Shown here: piece by piece, positions 43,531 to 51,782 of the stretch
Position numbering within the stretch: the first letter of the stretch is position 1
How the letters are laid out: the number at the start of each line of letters is the position of its first letter
Assembly: GCF_937873925.1 (NCBI RefSeq)
Contig: NZ_CALNAT010000002.1
Coordinates: 1 to 64,000, forward strand
Length of the DNA: 64,000 nt
DNA from: an uncultured Proteiniphilum sp.
GTDB taxonomy: Bacteria; Bacteroidota; Bacteroidia; Bacteroidales; Dysgonomonadaceae
Direction: 5' to 3'
The notes under the pieces: model-generated
What the model saw: only the letters and a program-made list of their open reading frames with translations
What the model was told of the DNA's origin: nothing
Database searches by the model: none
Made by a program: the position numbers and the translations under genes

Positions 43531-44658
43531 TCAAAACCTTCTCACATTTTTCTTAAACCACAATTTAAAAATAGGGTCGTTGAAACTGACGGTTTTACCC
43601 GAGATATCGATCAATTCCTTGTTTTCAAGCGATGTTTTCAATCGCCTTATATTGGCCGATGTCCCCAACTGATAACGTACCAAGTTCTCGCTGCGGGTAA
43701 ATTCGGACGTTACACCCACGGCAACAGCGTAGAGAAAATTAAGCTGATAGGTAGTCAAACCATCTATATACTTAAAATAAAGCATCGAATTTTGATTCAG
43801 CAAATCGGTATATGCTGCTTCGAAACCGGCTTCAGTAGCCTTTACATCCGTTTGTACCCATAAGAGCCACGCAAGCTGCTGCACATACGATGAGTGATTC
43901 TCCACCGTGAGACAAATTTTTTCCGCAAGTTGGGGTGATATCTGCTTTCCGGTAACTTCAAACCGGCGACAGATAAACGCTATCCAGTCGGCCGTATTAA
44001 TTTTCTGCAGATAGATTACATCACCGAATTTATAAAACGGCATGCTTTGTTTCGAAAACAATTTAGTCATCAAGTGCTGTTTGCTCCCATAAAGGCAATA
44101 GGTTACATCCTGATGCAACTGCCATGCCGACCGCAATTTCCGCTGAAAATAGAGCGCATTGTCAAATTCGGCGATTTGCTGAAACTCGTCCAGACATACC
44201 ACCATGTGTATGCCTTTTTCCTTCGCGATTTTTTGGGGAAGATTCAGCACCTCTTCATTCTGTTGCTGATTGGAAAAATCGAACGAAAGTGTAAAATCGG
44301 TCATCGGGTCGACGCCGAAACTGATCCTGGGAACCAATCCCGACAAAAAACGTTTCGCGTTTTCCACCCATTCTTCCCATCTGCTTGCCGTTTGCTTGAT
44401 CAACTCGGTGGCATACAGCGTGTAGAACTCTTCCGCGTTACGGCACGCGAATACATCCATAGTGACCACTTTCAGATTCGATGAACGGACATCTTCACTC
44501 ACTTTGCGCACAAGTGAAGTCTTGCCCCAACGACGCGGCGAAATAAGTATTGTATTCACACCATACCTGAAATTTGCCGACAGGCGCTTTGCGTCTGTTT
44601 CACGGTCGGTAAACCATTCGCCCCATGTGGCCAAACCAAAAATAAACGGATTCTCCAT
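43531..44658 (-). CDS. AAA-type ATP-binding protein (archaeal-type ATPase)
   Basis: A 375-residue STAND/AAA-like ATPase with Walker A ISPRRWGKTSL (residues about 39-49), Walker B VVCLDEFQQI and a sensor-like LYGSKQHLM, followed by a C-terminal winged-helix-like part (TYQLNFLYAVAVG...LGTSANIRRLKTSLENKELI). Similar proteins occur singly in Bacteroidota genomes and have no defined role; they may act as signalling switches. The upstream region bears a 15-bp tandem array that overlaps the promoter. Confidence 0.8.
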   Translation of the reverse strand: MENPFIFGLATWGEWFTDRETDAKRLSANFRYGVNTILISPRRWGKTSLVRKVSEDVRSSNLKVVTMDVFACRNAEEFYTLYATELIKQTASRWEEWVENAKRFLSGLVPRISFGVDPMTDFTLSFDFSNQQQNEEVLNLPQKIAKEKGIHMVVCLDEFQQIAEFDNALYFQRKLRSAWQLHQDVTYCLYGSKQHLMTKLFSKQSMPFYKFGDVIYLQKINTADWIAFICRRFEVTGKQISPQLAEKICLTVENHSSYVQQLAWLLWVQTDVKATEAGFEAAYTDLLNQNSMLYFKYIDGLTTYQLNFLYAVAVGVTSEFTRSENLVRYQLGTSANIRRLKTSLENKELIDISGKTVSFNDPIFKLWFKKNVRRF

Positions 44659-44679
44659 GTACTTACCTCCTTTCCGCTA

Positions 44680-44687
44680 CAAAGATA
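44680..44687 (-). promoter_or_regulatory. -7 promoter box upstream of the ATPase gene
   Basis: TATCTTTG on the minus strand, 22 bp before the ATG, with GTTG about 18 bp further upstream at the edge of the tandem array. Confidence 0.55.
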
Positions 44688-44700
44688 AGTAAAAAGAATT

Positions 44701-44753
44701 ACAAACAACTTTGTTACAAACAACTTTGTTACAAACAACTTTGTTACAAACAC
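44701..44753. repeat. 15-bp tandem repeat (ACAAACAACTTTGTT), about 3.5 copies
   Basis: Three perfect units at 44701-44715, 44716-44730 and 44731-44745 plus ACAAACAC. It lies immediately upstream of the ATPase -7 box and covers the expected -33 region. The 15-bp period (about 1.4 helical turns) and perfection suggest recent expansion; it is neither a CRISPR nor a coding repeat. Confidence 0.85.
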
Positions 44754-44861
44754 ATGAATTCCAAAATCGGTTCAAAATAAAATAGTTATCCAAAAAAATC
44801 GATAATATTTTTTAGAATTTCAAGTATTAAAAAACATCAAATTTAATATATGCAGGCTCTC

Positions 44862-45542
44862 TTACCCTTTCGGATTCCGTTCATCTTTCACTGCCCTATT
44901 CAAAAATGCATTGAGTGGATATTGGATCTTGCAGAGTTCTATCAACCGGTCGATCAGCCCGTCCTGAAGGAAAAACTCATTTTTGAGAGGATAATAAGTG
45001 ATAAAGTGTTTGTTTTTCAGCAGGTCGATTTCCTTAAAATCTTTCGGATAGCCTTTTGGCGGATTTTTTAGTTTTTCCTCAGCGGATAGTTCGGGGAAAG
45101 TTTTTTTGAATTTGCGGTTATCAAGGATATGCCGGATCTCATCGGGATATTGATAAATTTCGTTCCTGACAGACTCTAACGCGGCAGGATCAGGATTATA
45201 AATACCACCGGCAAAAAATGACTCATCCGGCTGTATGTGAATGTAATATCCGGCTAACCGGGTTTTCTTGCCACCATTCCCTATAAAGGCGCTGAAATGG
45301 GTCTTATAAGGTGTTTTATCATGCGAGAATCGGGTATCACGATAGATACGAAAGATACACTCATTGGCCGTAACCGTTCCGATACCCGGATCCAGCTGAG
45401 CAAGCGGCACAATGAGTGTATCGATAAAAGTTTCAAAGTCGGCCCGGACTTCATTATACTCGAATTTATGCTCGTTAAACCAGTTGCGGTCGTTATACAT
45501 CTGCAACCGGACAAGAAAATCGAATATACTACTGAAATCCAT
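44862..45542 (-). CDS. DUF2461 family protein
   Basis: A 226-residue cytoplasmic protein with YNDRNWFNEHKFEYNEVRADFETF near the start, RDTRFSHDKTPYKTHFSAFIG and YYIHIQPDESFFAGGIY, the conserved segments of DUF2461 (widespread, function unknown). No signal peptide or membrane helix. It follows efp on the same strand by 24 bp and may be co-transcribed. Confidence 0.88.
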   Translation of the reverse strand: MDFSSIFDFLVRLQMYNDRNWFNEHKFEYNEVRADFETFIDTLIVPLAQLDPGIGTVTANECIFRIYRDTRFSHDKTPYKTHFSAFIGNGGKKTRLAGYYIHIQPDESFFAGGIYNPDPAALESVRNEIYQYPDEIRHILDNRKFKKTFPELSAEEKLKNPPKGYPKDFKEIDLLKNKHFITYYPLKNEFFLQDGLIDRLIELCKIQYPLNAFLNRAVKDERNPKG

Positions 45543-45566
45543 CCGTTTAAATACTATTTACAATTA

Positions 45567-46130
45567 TTATCTGACACGTTCAACGTATGATCCGTCACGT
45601 GTATCCACTTTGATCTTTTCACCCGTATCGATGAACAGGGGTACCCGCACTTCGGCACCTGTCTCTACAGTGGCGGGTTTCAGCGTATTCGTCGCAGTAT
45701 CGCCTTTAATACCCGGTTCGGTATAAGTAATCTCCAGTACGACATGTACCGGCATTTCGGCGGTAAGGATCGTGCCGCTTTCGGCATGGATCTGCACCTC
45801 CACGATGTCTCCTTCTTTCAGGAACCGTACCCCTTCGATCTGCTCTCCCGGAATGGGGATCTGTTCGAAAGTTTCGGTATTCATAAAATTATACCCCATA
45901 TCATCGCGGTAAAGATACTGGAACGGGCGGCGTTCAATACGCACCTCATCCACCTTTACACCCGAATTGAATGTTTTTTCAAGTATACGTCCCGAAGTTA
46001 CATTTCTCAGTTTAGTCCGGACAAAAGCCGCACCTTTACCCGGTTTCACATGAAGGAACTCCACGATGAAATAATACTGGCCGTCCAGATCGATGCACAT
46101 CCCGTTCCTGAAATCAGCAGTTGTCGCCAT
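45567..46130 (-). CDS. efp: elongation factor P
   Basis: Translation factor that relieves ribosome stalling at polyproline. The 187 residues fit exactly; domain I holds the loop with the modifiable Lys ([12 protein letters not shown]) and the rest forms two OB-fold domains (TARTN...; [23 protein letters not shown]). It has its own promoter. The modifying enzyme was not seen in the window. Confidence 0.95.
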   Translation of the reverse strand: MATTADFRNGMCIDLDGQYYFIVEFLHVKPGKGAAFVRTKLRNVTSGRILEKTFNSGVKVDEVRIERRPFQYLYRDDMGYNFMNTETFEQIPIPGEQIEGVRFLKEGDIVEVQIHAESGTILTAEMPVHVVLEITYTEPGIKGDTATNTLKPATVETGAEVRVPLFIDTGEKIKVDTRDGSYVERVR

Positions 46131-46169
46131 AAGCTATTTATTGTTACGATTTTATATTGGTTGAGGCCG

Positions 46170-46177
46170 CAAAAGTA
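46170..46177 (-). promoter_or_regulatory. -7 promoter box upstream of efp
   Basis: TACTTTTG on the minus strand, 40 bp before the efp ATG. Confidence 0.6.
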
Positions 46178-46238
46178 GTCATTTCAAACGACATACACAA
46201 GCGAATATACTCCATGCTCACCGGCAGGTGAAAAATAG

Positions 46239-47549
46239 TTACAGCACATTCATTCCATCCAGCACTATTTTCACAATAAACAGCGCGAAGATAACCCACA
46301 TGGTAGCCGATATCTGTTTAAATCGTCCGCTCAATGCTTTCAAAAAGACAAAAGAGAGCATGCCGAATACAATTCCCTGGGCGATACTGAAGGCAAACGG
46401 CATCATCACAATGGTGAGAAATGCAGGCAACGCCTCAGTCATATCTTCGAAATTAATCTTCACCACGGAAGTAATCATAAACAGGCCCACCAGGATCAGT
46501 GCGGGAGCTGTAGCCGAGGCCGGCACCATCAGGAAGAGCGGGGCAAGGAATAACGCCAGGGCAAACATAGCTGCCGTAGAGAGGGAAGTCAGGCCCGTAC
46601 GGCCTCCTACAGCTACTCCCGAGGCGCTCTCCACATAGGAGGTAACCGTACTGGTCCCCAATACAGCGCCGAAGGTCGTACCGAGCGCATCGGCAAAGAG
46701 GGCGCGTTTAATTTGCGGGAAATTGCCGTTTTCATCGGTTATCCCTATTTTCGAAGCTACTCCCAACAAGGTACCTACGGTGTCGAACAGGTTCACGAAG
46801 AGAAAGGTGAAGACTATAATCAGCATGTCAAGGGTAAAAATATTGCTCCATTCGAATTGTACAAAAATAGGGGAAATATCGGGAGGAAGGGCAATCAGGT
46901 TTCCTTGGGGAAAATGGACCAACCCCAGGACAACGGCAAAGATAGTTGCCGCCGCAATCCCGATAAGGAAAGCCCCGTGCACTTTTTTATAATAGAGCAC
47001 GCCGGTGAGAATAAGTCCCAGCGAAGCCACCCATATATGGGGGTTAGACATAGCGCCCAAGGTGACCATCGTATTCTCATCCTTCACGATCAAACCTGCA
47101 TTTTGCAGGCCGAGAAGAGTGATAAAAAGCCCAATCCCCACTGGGATAGCATTTTTAATGGTATTCGGGATACTTTTCACGATCAGTTCCCGTACGTTGA
47201 AAAAGGTGAGAATAATGAATATGATCCCTTCGATGAAAACTGCCGTCAGCGCCATCTGCCAGGAGTACCCTAACCCTATCACTACAGAAAACGCGAAAAA
47301 GGAGTTCAACCCCATACCGGGCGCTTGCGCTACCGGTAGATTGGGGATAAATGCCATAAAAAGCGTCCCCAGCACGCTGGCGAGCGCCGTCGCGGTAAAA
47401 AGTGCAGCCTTGTCCATCCCCGCCGCTCCCAGGATATTGGGATTGACCACCAGGATATAGGACATGGTGAGAAACGTAATGATACCGGCTATGATCTCCG
47501 TGCGTACATTGGTCTTATTCTGCTTCAGTTTAAATATTTTTTCCAGCAT
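46239..47549 (-). CDS. NCS2 family guanine/hypoxanthine-type permease
   Basis: A 436-residue inner-membrane nucleobase transporter (AzgA/PbuG-like) with about thirteen hydrophobic helices. Typical are MTMSYILVVNPNIL-like start of helix 1, PGMGLNSFFAFSVV, FVNLFDTVGTLLGVA and TSTVTSYVESASGVAVGGRTGLTS. It imports purine bases with protons. It starts 17 bp after the DUF5020 gene, a plausible outer- plus inner-membrane nucleobase/nucleoside uptake pair. Confidence 0.9.
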   Translation of the reverse strand: MLEKIFKLKQNKTNVRTEIIAGIITFLTMSYILVVNPNILGAAGMDKAALFTATALASVLGTLFMAFIPNLPVAQAPGMGLNSFFAFSVVIGLGYSWQMALTAVFIEGIIFIILTFFNVRELIVKSIPNTIKNAIPVGIGLFITLLGLQNAGLIVKDENTMVTLGAMSNPHIWVASLGLILTGVLYYKKVHGAFLIGIAAATIFAVVLGLVHFPQGNLIALPPDISPIFVQFEWSNIFTLDMLIIVFTFLFVNLFDTVGTLLGVASKIGITDENGNFPQIKRALFADALGTTFGAVLGTSTVTSYVESASGVAVGGRTGLTSLSTAAMFALALFLAPLFLMVPASATAPALILVGLFMITSVVKINFEDMTEALPAFLTIVMMPFAFSIAQGIVFGMLSFVFLKALSGRFKQISATMWVIFALFIVKIVLDGMNVL

Positions 47550-47566
47550 GATCTTATGGGTTTACA

Positions 47567-48280
47567 TTAAAAATTCCATTTGGTGGCTATCGTGGGAATG
47601 GCGTAGAATTTGTCCGCTCCCGCAAAGTTATAGCTTAGTTCAATCTCGCTTCCCAGGGCAAATTGAGATGTAACATTGTACCATATCTGTGGCTCGCTCA
47701 ACAAAATAAGTTTTTTCCCGGACTCTACTCCCGTACGGTCTTTGTTTTCGCTCCAGAGATCGAAGAATCCACCCAGCGAAAGTTTCCCGCCGGCAAGGGA
47801 GGAGTTCCATGTGATAGTCCATTGTGCATCATGGCTCACCTCCTGAAAGGCATTCAGTTTATAGGCCACATACGTACTCATGAAAAAATTGCCCAACTGG
47901 AAAGGATAACCGAATCCGCCCAGATAGGAACTCGGTATGGAGAAACCGAAGTTCTTCTCCCTCACCAATCCCAGTCCGCCGTTGTATTCAATGTGGGGCA
48001 GCAGGGGAAAGTCGCCGATCTTAAATTCGCGGGCTATTTCAGCATAAGCAAGTCCGGGATTACGTTTATCGAAATTAAAGTCGAAATCCACGAACATAAA
48101 AGTGCTTCCCCACTGGTCGGGTTTAAACATCTCGAAGGTGGCGGTCAGGTAATTAACCGGAGCACCCACCTTATCGCCATACAATGAATTACGGGGATCG
48201 AAGTGCAATTGCAGGTTCTGCGCCTGGATAGTCCCTGCCACACATAAGATCGCAACGGATAGAACAATGTTTCGTACCAT
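47567..48280 (-). CDS. DUF5020 family outer-membrane protein (Tsx-like)
   Basis: A 237-residue protein starting at MVRNIVLSVAILCVAGTIQAQ, a signal peptide; the longer frame begins in the leader repeat and is rejected. The mature part has alternating amphipathic strands and ends WNF, as in outer-membrane barrels. It resembles DUF5020, related to the nucleoside channel Tsx. Together with the downstream nucleobase permease it suggests purine or nucleoside uptake. The 5' leader contains one copy of the structured repeat. Confidence 0.8.
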   Translation of the reverse strand: MVRNIVLSVAILCVAGTIQAQNLQLHFDPRNSLYGDKVGAPVNYLTATFEMFKPDQWGSTFMFVDFDFNFDKRNPGLAYAEIAREFKIGDFPLLPHIEYNGGLGLVREKNFGFSIPSSYLGGFGYPFQLGNFFMSTYVAYKLNAFQEVSHDAQWTITWNSSLAGGKLSLGGFFDLWSENKDRTGVESGKKLILLSEPQIWYNVTSQFALGSEIELSYNFAGADKFYAIPTIATKWNF

Positions 48281-48304
48281 AAAGACTTTTTGTTTTAATA
48301 TTAA

Positions 48305-48385
48305 GTTCATTAAAGTGAGACTATTTCCCGCCATGGCAAAGTTCCAGTACACCTGACTTTGCTCATTTGGCTCAACGAAACAGTC
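48305..48385 (-). repeat. structured leader repeat, locus C (one unit)
   Basis: Unit begins GACTGTTTCGTTGAGCCA and ends TGGCGGGAAATAGTC, then TCACTTTAATGAAC. Outer stem GACTGTTTC/GAAATAGTC (one G-U), middle GCCA/TGGC and apical GCAAAGT/ACTTTGC are all pairable. It lies in the leader of the DUF5020 gene, downstream of a -7 box at 48401-48408. Confidence 0.75.
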
Positions 48386-48400
48386 AATCAAAAGAAACGG

Positions 48401-48408
48401 CAAAAATA
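48401..48408 (-). promoter_or_regulatory. -7 promoter box upstream of the DUF5020 leader
   Basis: TATTTTTG on the minus strand, about 121 bp before the ATG at 48280. Confidence 0.5.
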
Positions 48409-48458
48409 TTAAAAATATGCAAAGTATCCTCATAAGTAAGGCTCTTTTTTTATGTGAT

Positions 48459-48540
48459 TAATTTGTTGAAAGATTTTCATCCATTAGTGATTAGCAAATT
48501 ATCAGATTTACTGATTAATAATCATCCTATCAACAAATTA
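48459..48540. repeat. inverted repeat with 60-bp loop in the DUF5020-cysS spacer
   Basis: TAATTTGTTGA (48459-48469) and TCAACAAATTA (48530-48540) are perfect inverted copies. The loop holds degenerate GATTA units. The rest of the spacer is AT-rich, with nothing else seen up to the cysS promoter. Confidence 0.5.
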
Positions 48541-48595
48541 TTAGCTCAATCCCTCTTTATTCTTTACTCTTTGTTCTTTATTCTATTATAATTTG

Positions 48596-48603
48596 TATTT
48601 TTG
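48596..48603 (+). promoter_or_regulatory. -7 promoter box upstream of cysS
   Basis: TATTTTTG, 28 bp before the cysS ATG. Confidence 0.55.
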
Positions 48604-48631
48604 TCTTTCTTAAAAAAAGTCATCATTCATT

Positions 48632-50110
48632 ATGAGCGAAGAAAAGGAAAAAAGGTTGACCATTTACAACACACTCAGCAGGACGAAAGAACCCTTTGAA
48701 CCGCTGCATCCCCCTTTTGTGGGCATGTATGTGTGCGGACCCACTGTCTATAGTGATGTGCATTTGGGGAATTGCCGCACCTTTATCTCCTTCGATATGA
48801 TATACAGGTACCTGCTCCACCTCGGCTACAAGGTCCGCTATGTCCGCAACATCACCGATGCCGGCCATCTGGAGGGCGACCGTGATGAGGGCGACGATAA
48901 GTTTGCCAAAAGGGCCAAGCTGGAGCAGTTGGAACCGATGGAGATCGTACAGAAATATACCCTCGGATTTCATGAGGTATTGGCGCTCTTCAACACGCTC
49001 CCCCCCAGCATTGAACCGACGGCTACCGGACATATCCTGGAACAGATCGAGATGATCAAAAAGATCGTGGCCGAAGGGTTTGCCTATGAGGTGAACGGTT
49101 CCGTCTATTTCGATGTGGAGAAATACAGCAGGGAGGACGATTACGGCCAACTCACCAACCGGAAGCTGGAAGACCTGCTGGAAGGTACCCGCGATCTGGA
49201 CGGACAGGATGAAAAGAGGGGACGGCTCGATTTCGCCCTCTGGATCAAAGCCAAACCGGAAACCCTCATGCAATGGCCATCGCCGTGGGGATGGGGATTT
49301 CCCGGATGGCATATAGAATGCTCGGCAATGAGCACCAAATACCTGGGTACTACCTTTGATATACACGGGGGCGGAATGGATCTCCAGGCAACCCACCACA
49401 CCAATGAGATCGCCCAATCGAAAGCCTGTAATCATACGGCGCCTGCGAAGTATTGGATACATACCAATATGCTTACCGTGAATGGAGCCCGAATGTCCAA
49501 ATCGGCAGGTAACGGCTTCTTACCCGGAGAACTGTTCAGCGGCGACCACCCTCTGCTCGAAAGAGGCTATACCCCAATGACCGTCCGGTTCTTTATGGCG
49601 CAATCGCACTACAGAAGTACGCTCGATTTTTCCAACGAGGCATTGCAGGCAGCCGAAAAAGGATACAAAAAGCTCATGGAGAGCCTGTCGATCCTGGAGA
49701 AACTTCCACCCTCGGCATCCTCTTCGGTGGATATCTCCGGACTGGAAGAAAAATGCTATGCAGCCATGAACGACGATTTCAACAGTCCCATACTGATAGC
49801 CCATCTCTTCGACGGGGTACGTATCGTCAATTCCGTCAACGACAAAAAGGAGACCCTTGCCGCCGCCGATTTGGAGGCGTTGAAGAAACTGATGCGCACC
49901 TTTATTTTCGAAGTACTGGGATTATGTGACGAGTCAAAGAGCATGGGTGGAAGCGATGTGATCGGGGGACTAATGAATTTGATCATCGATATCCGCAGAA
50001 CAGCGCGGGAAAATAAAGACTGGAAAACTTCCGATAAGATCCGTGATGAACTGAAAGCCATCGGCGTGGAGATAAAAGACACCAAAGAGGGTGTGGAATG
50101 GAGAATTTAA
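48632..50110 (+). CDS. cysS: cysteinyl-tRNA synthetase
   Basis: Class I aminoacyl-tRNA synthetase of 492 residues. The Zn-binding and HIGH-like motif MYVCGPTVYSDVHLGNCRT is near residue 30, the tRNA-CP1 region includes FPGWHIECSAMSTKYLG and DIHGGGMDL, and the KMSKS-type loop is RMSKSAGN. The C-terminal helical anticodon-binding part ends normally. It has its own promoter and is 34 bp upstream of the NSS transporter gene. Confidence 0.95.
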   Translation: MSEEKEKRLTIYNTLSRTKEPFEPLHPPFVGMYVCGPTVYSDVHLGNCRTFISFDMIYRYLLHLGYKVRYVRNITDAGHLEGDRDEGDDKFAKRAKLEQLEPMEIVQKYTLGFHEVLALFNTLPPSIEPTATGHILEQIEMIKKIVAEGFAYEVNGSVYFDVEKYSREDDYGQLTNRKLEDLLEGTRDLDGQDEKRGRLDFALWIKAKPETLMQWPSPWGWGFPGWHIECSAMSTKYLGTTFDIHGGGMDLQATHHTNEIAQSKACNHTAPAKYWIHTNMLTVNGARMSKSAGNGFLPGELFSGDHPLLERGYTPMTVRFFMAQSHYRSTLDFSNEALQAAEKGYKKLMESLSILEKLPPSASSSVDISGLEEKCYAAMNDDFNSPILIAHLFDGVRIVNSVNDKKETLAAADLEALKKLMRTFIFEVLGLCDESKSMGGSDVIGGLMNLIIDIRRTARENKDWKTSDKIRDELKAIGVEIKDTKEGVEWRI

Positions 50111-50144
50111 AAGAAAACACAAGGAGTAAATAAAACATCTACAT

Positions 50145-51479
50145 ATGTCTGAAAAACGAGCGACATTCGCCTCAAAGATCGGAGTGGTGGCCGCTGCCGC
50201 GGGATCAGCCGTAGGTCTGGGTAATATCTGGCGTTTTCCGAGCCAGACAGCCGACGGCGGGGGCGCTATCTTTATCATGGTATACATCGGTTGTATCTTG
50301 TTTTTCGGCATACCGCTCATGGTGAGCGAGTTTCTGGTGGGACGAGCCTCACGGGCCAATACCGCGGGCGCTTATCGCAAGCTGGCACCCGCCACACAGT
50401 GGAAATGGGTGGGTAGACTGGGTGTGCTCACCGGATTTGTCATCATGGGATTTTATATGGTCGTGTGCGGCTGGACGCTTGTTTATTTCTTTCAGTCGCT
50501 TTCAGGGCATCTCTATGGGGTCACCGATTTTTCGGCAAACTTCACGGACCTGCAGAACAATCCCGCGAAACAGATCGTCTGGATGATCATCTTTACACTC
50601 CTGACCGCATTCTTTATCCTTTTTGGTGTGAAGAAAGGGATTGAACGATCTGCAAAAATAATGATGCCGCTGCTCTTCCTGCTCCTTCTTGTGCTGGCCA
50701 TCCGCGCCGTCACGCTCGACAACGCCGTCCAGGGCCTGGATTTTCTTTTCAAGCCCGATCTGTCACATGTAAAATCGACCGTATTCCTCGATGCAATGGG
50801 GCAGGCGTTCTTCTCCCTCTCCCTCGGCATGGGATGTATGATCACCTATGGCTCCTATTTCAATGACAACACACCTCTTGTAAAAACGTCGGTACAGGTA
50901 TCCATCCTCGATACGCTGGTGGCTGTTCTTGCCGGCGTAGTCATCTTTCCGTCGGCATTCGCATTGACTACCAACCCCGGAACCATTGTGGACGACCTGG
51001 TAGCCGGCGGTCCGGGGCTCCTCTTTATTACACTGCCTGAACTTTTCAATCAGATGGCAGGATCCATGATCTGGAGCGCTCTTTTCTTTTGCCTGCTGGC
51101 ACTGGCTGCGCTCACCTCTACCATTTCACTGATGGAGGTGGTAACGGTATACCTCCACGAAGAATATCGTATCTCGCGCAGGAAAAGCACCCTGCTGGCT
51201 ACTGTCGGCGTGATCATTCTGGGTACCTTCTCCTCTTTCTCGTCCTCTTTCTTCAATATTCTCGATGTTTCTTCCGCTAAAATAATGTTGCCGGTAGGCG
51301 GCCTTTTCATCTCTCTCTTCGTAGGCTGGTATCTCGATCAGAAACTTGTATATGTGCAACTCACCAATAACGGGAGACTGAACTTCGGCACCGGATTCCT
51401 GAAAACCTATATAATCCTGTTACGATATGTGGCTCCCCTTGCGATACTGGCCATTTTTATCTATGGACTGGCCGGATAA
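50145..51479 (+). CDS. NSS family sodium-dependent transporter
   Basis: A 444-residue inner-membrane neurotransmitter:sodium symporter with about eleven helices. It begins with the signature GSAVGLGNIWRFPSQTADGGG of helix 1 and has FFSLSLGMGCMITYGSYF for helix 6. Such bacterial proteins usually import amino acids with sodium. The substrate cannot be assigned. It follows cysS by 34 bp and may be co-transcribed. Confidence 0.92.
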   Translation: MSEKRATFASKIGVVAAAAGSAVGLGNIWRFPSQTADGGGAIFIMVYIGCILFFGIPLMVSEFLVGRASRANTAGAYRKLAPATQWKWVGRLGVLTGFVIMGFYMVVCGWTLVYFFQSLSGHLYGVTDFSANFTDLQNNPAKQIVWMIIFTLLTAFFILFGVKKGIERSAKIMMPLLFLLLLVLAIRAVTLDNAVQGLDFLFKPDLSHVKSTVFLDAMGQAFFSLSLGMGCMITYGSYFNDNTPLVKTSVQVSILDTLVAVLAGVVIFPSAFALTTNPGTIVDDLVAGGPGLLFITLPELFNQMAGSMIWSALFFCLLALAALTSTISLMEVVTVYLHEEYRISRRKSTLLATVGVIILGTFSSFSSSFFNILDVSSAKIMLPVGGLFISLFVGWYLDQKLVYVQLTNNGRLNFGTGFLKTYIILLRYVAPLAILAIFIYGLAG

Positions 51480-51782
51480 CGGACCAACTTCCCATCATAA
51501 GAAAGGCATTCCCTTGAAACGAGCATGAGAATTGTTCACACACAAGAAGATAATTAAAAGCGAGTTCCATAGGGTACCTTTGAACTTTTTCGATAAGTGA
51601 ATACAGAGGCAAAACAAGTTTTGACTATGTTGAGCGCAGAAAAAGTATAATGAAAGAGAAAATAATAGTTTTACATATGAAAGAGAAAAAAGTTTAAATC
51701 AATTAAAACAACGTAAAAGCGAAAATAAACCGCTCAACCTTCGCTTTAAAATACTATTTTTGTATCACTATTTCACACCAAA
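51480..51782. other. 303-bp spacer between the NSS gene and aroA
   Basis: It contains a 13-base direct repeat ATGAAAGAGAAAA (51650-51662 and 51677-51689) that makes a 15-codon micro-ORF (MKEKIIVLHMKEKKV), an 8-bp hairpin AAAGCGAA/TTCGCTTT (51716-51723 and 51740-51747) and the aroA -7 box. No larger gene. Confidence 0.5.
51755..51762 (+). promoter_or_regulatory. -7 promoter box upstream of aroA
   Basis: TATTTTTG, 20 bp before the aroA ATG. The AAAGCGAA hairpin covers the expected -33 region. Confidence 0.55.

Noticed and set aside
44556..44753. small protein with MFVTK repeats
   Set aside because: It is the 15-bp array read as codons and overlaps the ATPase gene in another frame.
44701..44753. 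CRISPR array
   Set aside because: Repeats are 15 bp, directly adjacent, with no spacers and no cas genes.
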